From: Chryseobacterium sp. YIM B08800
GTDB taxonomy: Bacteria > Bacteroidota > Bacteroidia > Flavobacteriales > Weeksellaceae
DNA length: 64,000 nucleotides
Direction of reading: 5' to 3'
NCBI RefSeq assembly: GCF_026163565.1
Contig: NZ_JAPDKN010000002.1
Span: 156,855 to 220,854, forward strand
Notes under the pieces: generated by a model
What the model was told of the DNA's origin: nothing
The model's database searches: none
Seen by the model: only the letters and a program-made list of their open reading frames with translations
Position numbers and translations under genes: made by a program
Shown: positions 62,035-64,000 of the stretch, in pieces
Layout of the letters: each line of letters begins with the position of its first letter
Position numbering within the stretch: the first letter of the stretch is position 1

Positions 62035-62563
62035 ATTTTAGGGCTTTTGCAAACTCCCACATCACGATTCCGCCGCATACACTTACGTTTAAAGAATGCT
62101 TTGTTCCGAGCTGTGGAATTTCAATAAAAGAATCAATATTCTGCAAAGCTTCGTCGCTGATTCCTTCCACTTCATTCCCTAAAATAACTGCATATTTTTT
62201 AGTGTTATCGATTTTAAAATCAGTAATCATCGTACTGTTAGTTGTTTGCTCGATACCTACAACTTCAAACCCCTGACTTTTTAAATCGTTTATCGTGACA
62301 TTAATATCATTTTCATAACTCCAGTCTACACTTTCTGTTGCGCCTAAAGCTGCTTTATGAATTTCACGATGTGGCGGTTGTGGCGTAATTCCACACAGAA
62401 TAATTTTCTGAACCAAAAAAGCATCTGCTGTTCTAAAAGTCGCACCCACATTGTGCATGCTTCTTATATTATCTAAAACCACCACCAAAGGAATTTTCTC
62501 AACCTTTTTAAAAGTTTCTACATCAATTCTGTTGAGTTCTTCCAGTTTTAATTTATTTACCAA
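62033..62563 (-). CDS. TrmH/SpoU-family RNA 2'-O-methyltransferase
   Basis: 176 residues, SPOUT fold. Motif 1 DNIRSMHNVGATFRTADAF, motif 2 AVILGNEVEGIS, motif 3 IPQLGTKHSLNVSVCGGIVMWEF. It methylates a ribose in tRNA or rRNA; which one is not clear. The start is TTG at 62563 (M-V-N-K-L-K-L-E-E-L), chosen because no ATG occurs before motif 1. Confidence 0.88.
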   Translation of the reverse strand: MVNKLKLEELNRIDVETFKKVEKIPLVVVLDNIRSMHNVGATFRTADAFLVQKIILCGITPQPPHREIHKAALGATESVDWSYENDINVTINDLKSQGFEVVGIEQTTNSTMITDFKIDNTKKYAVILGNEVEGISDEALQNIDSFIEIPQLGTKHSLNVSVCGGIVMWEFAKALK

Positions 62564-62634
62564 AATAATTTTTATTTCTTATTACAATTTACGAATTCTT
62601 CTTTATGAACGGATTTAAAAACGATCCATTATTT

Positions 62635-63516
62635 TTATTTTTTTGCACCCATAATCTGATGCACATTTTTTTCAATATTCTGAGCGATCGTTTCCATCGG
62701 AATATCATTCTCATCATTATTGAAAGGATCCTCAATTTCTTCAGCAATTAATTCGAGACTCATCAATACATAATATACAAAAACCGTCAGCGGGATCATA
62801 AATAGCCCAAGATTGATCACGTAAGCAATCGGTAAAGCCAAAACATATAAAATAATAAACTTTTTTATAAATGAAGAGTATGAATAGGGGATTGGTGTAT
62901 TTTTAATTCTTTCACAACCTCCGCAAACATCAAGAAAACCTGAGATCTGCGTATCTAAATACAGCATTTCTACATCAGAAATTTTTCCTTCCTTTTTTAA
63001 TTGATGCAATTTGTGCGTCAGAAGAATCACCAAATCTGTAGGTCCGTGATTTTTTAAAGATTTTTCAATTTCAGAATAATCTTCATCAAGAGCCAATCTT
63101 GTAGACTCCTGAGAAAGATGTTTAGCTAAAAAATGTGGATAGTATTTTAAGTAACGTGCAATTTGGTTTGCAGAATCTCTGTCGTTTGAAAGAATCATAT
63201 TGATTTTTACGGCAAAATTTCTCGTGTCATTTACCAGTTTTCCCCAAAGTTTTCTTCCTTCCCACCATCTGTCGTAAGCGGTATTCGTTCTGAAAACCAA
63301 CAATAAAGACAAAACAAATCCCAATAAAGAATGAATCATCCCGACATTGCTGACTTTAGATTTTGAGGTCAAATGCAGATATTCAATTTCCAGATACTGG
63401 ATTCCGTAAGAATAAACAGCCATCAAAATCATTGTTGGAAAAAGGATTTTCATGGTGTCGCTTTTATGTAAGCTGACCAATATTTTCAGAAAATGTTTGG
63501 TATTGTAAACTCTCAT
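62635..63516 (-). CDS. Bestrophin-like (UPF0187) membrane channel protein
   Basis: 293 residues with four main membrane helices. The family pattern is visible: RTNTAYDRWWEGRKLWGKLVNDTRNFA, IPYSYSSFIKKFIILYVLALPIAY and the C-terminal LIAEEIEDPFNNDENDIPME. Bacterial members are ion channels of the bestrophin family; the ion is unknown. A -7-like site (63534-63541, minus) gives a short leader. Confidence 0.9.
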   Translation of the reverse strand: MRVYNTKHFLKILVSLHKSDTMKILFPTMILMAVYSYGIQYLEIEYLHLTSKSKVSNVGMIHSLLGFVLSLLLVFRTNTAYDRWWEGRKLWGKLVNDTRNFAVKINMILSNDRDSANQIARYLKYYPHFLAKHLSQESTRLALDEDYSEIEKSLKNHGPTDLVILLTHKLHQLKKEGKISDVEMLYLDTQISGFLDVCGGCERIKNTPIPYSYSSFIKKFIILYVLALPIAYVINLGLFMIPLTVFVYYVLMSLELIAEEIEDPFNNDENDIPMETIAQNIEKNVHQIMGAKK

Positions 63517-63533
63517 GGGTTGCGTGTCTTTTG

Positions 63534-63541
63534 CAAAGATA
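63534..63541 (-). promoter_or_regulatory. -7 element for the bestrophin-like gene
   Basis: TATCTTTG on the minus strand, exact TAnnTTTG, 18 bp before the ATG. Confidence 0.55.
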
Positions 63542-63699
63542 AAATATTCGGTTTGTTTTTTTTCGCAGAAATCTTATTTTAAACTTAATAGATTGATTTA
63601 AGGGATGGAGATTTTTTAACAACAAATACCATTGTTTATCCTAAATACTTTAGTAATACCCGTTGTGTATTTTGAATAAGTTTTTAAATACTTGATATT

Positions 63700-63912
63700 T
63701 AAAACATTGTATTTCTTTGTTAAATGAAATCGAAGATTCGACGAAGTCAAATGCCTTTGTTTATTTAAAAAAAAGAGGTCTATCTAAATGAACTTTGTCT
63801 TTCTTAGCGATTAAAAAACGCAAGGATAGGCAAGGAATTTTAAAAAATACTGGAATAAGATATACAAAGCCGTTTCACTTATTTCCGAAAAACAAAATTT
63901 AAAATGCACAAT
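63700..63912. repeat. Palindromic element, family A: two half copies
   Basis: The 484 bp to the right window edge hold no gene. They contain GTATTTC...GCCTTTGTTTAT...CGATTAAAA (right half of a family A copy) followed by AAAACGCAAGG...AAAGCCGTTTCACTTATTTCCG (left half), so two partial copies back to back. A CTGTGGGA-type end (AATCTGTGGGAATT) follows near 63970. Confidence 0.6.
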
Positions 63913-64000
63913 GGGTTTTAGTAATATGTATTAAAATTAAATTTATGCTTAAAATCTGTGCAAATCTGAGTAATCTGTGGGAATTAACATCAAAATTTTT

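Overview
The window is chromosomal DNA of a flavobacterium, most like Chryseobacterium and its relatives (Weeksellaceae). The grounds are: AT-rich sequence without Shine-Dalgarno sites; promoters of the Bacteroidetes type (TTG, 19 bp, TAnnTTTG), three of which match exactly; a MurF-alanine racemase fusion; 2TM-domain proteins beside a LytTR regulator; Flavobacteria-type AccD and endonuclease III that lack their metal-binding cysteines; and many short palindromic intergenic repeats. No prophage, insertion sequence, CRISPR array or rRNA operon was seen. Most genes are core housekeeping genes.

Layout. 1-1 kb: 3' end of pgk and a 679-bp gap with a degenerate three-unit repeat. 1-10.3 kb (mostly minus strand): a methyltransferase; mnmG bracketed by two perfect parS palindromes, which suggests the replication-origin domain; ybeY; a patatin/beta-barrel protein; the murF-alr fusion; a small toxin-antitoxin pair; tdk. 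10.3-14.8 kb (plus): an acidic repeat protein, rsmI, a WG-repeat protein, fabG. 14.8-18 kb: a TPR/LuxR-type regulator and guaC.

18.2-21.1 kb holds the most unusual cluster: a divergent Lgt-like membrane protein, a small membrane protein, and a cysteine-rich radical SAM enzyme with the domain layout of archaeal tetraether lipid synthase (Tes/MJ0619), followed by a membrane protein of unknown function. I infer a lipid- or lipoprotein-modifying pathway. 21-29 kb: GNAT, surE, prc-type protease, sodC, a TonB-dependent receptor and an exported protein. 29.2-33.3 kb is a signalling locus: a LytS-type kinase fused to a C-terminal 2TM domain, three free 2TM proteins, an ICMT-like methyltransferase and a LytTR response regulator. 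Two copies of one palindromic repeat lie in and after this locus.

33.4-44 kb: mnmA, an outer-membrane protein, clpC, a glycosyltransferase pair, sufE with two more glycosyltransferases, two tRNA-Val genes and folC. 44-50 kb: a run of tolC, sprT-like, manC and others, then bcp and nth back to back. 50-55.5 kb: DinB, lipoproteins, DUF885 and exbB-exbD-tonB. 55.6-64 kb (minus): an SpmA/B-type transporter, accD, fbaA, CBS-nadK, a TrmH methyltransferase and a bestrophin-like channel. A promoter-terminator pair near 62 kb encloses no ORF and is a candidate small RNA.
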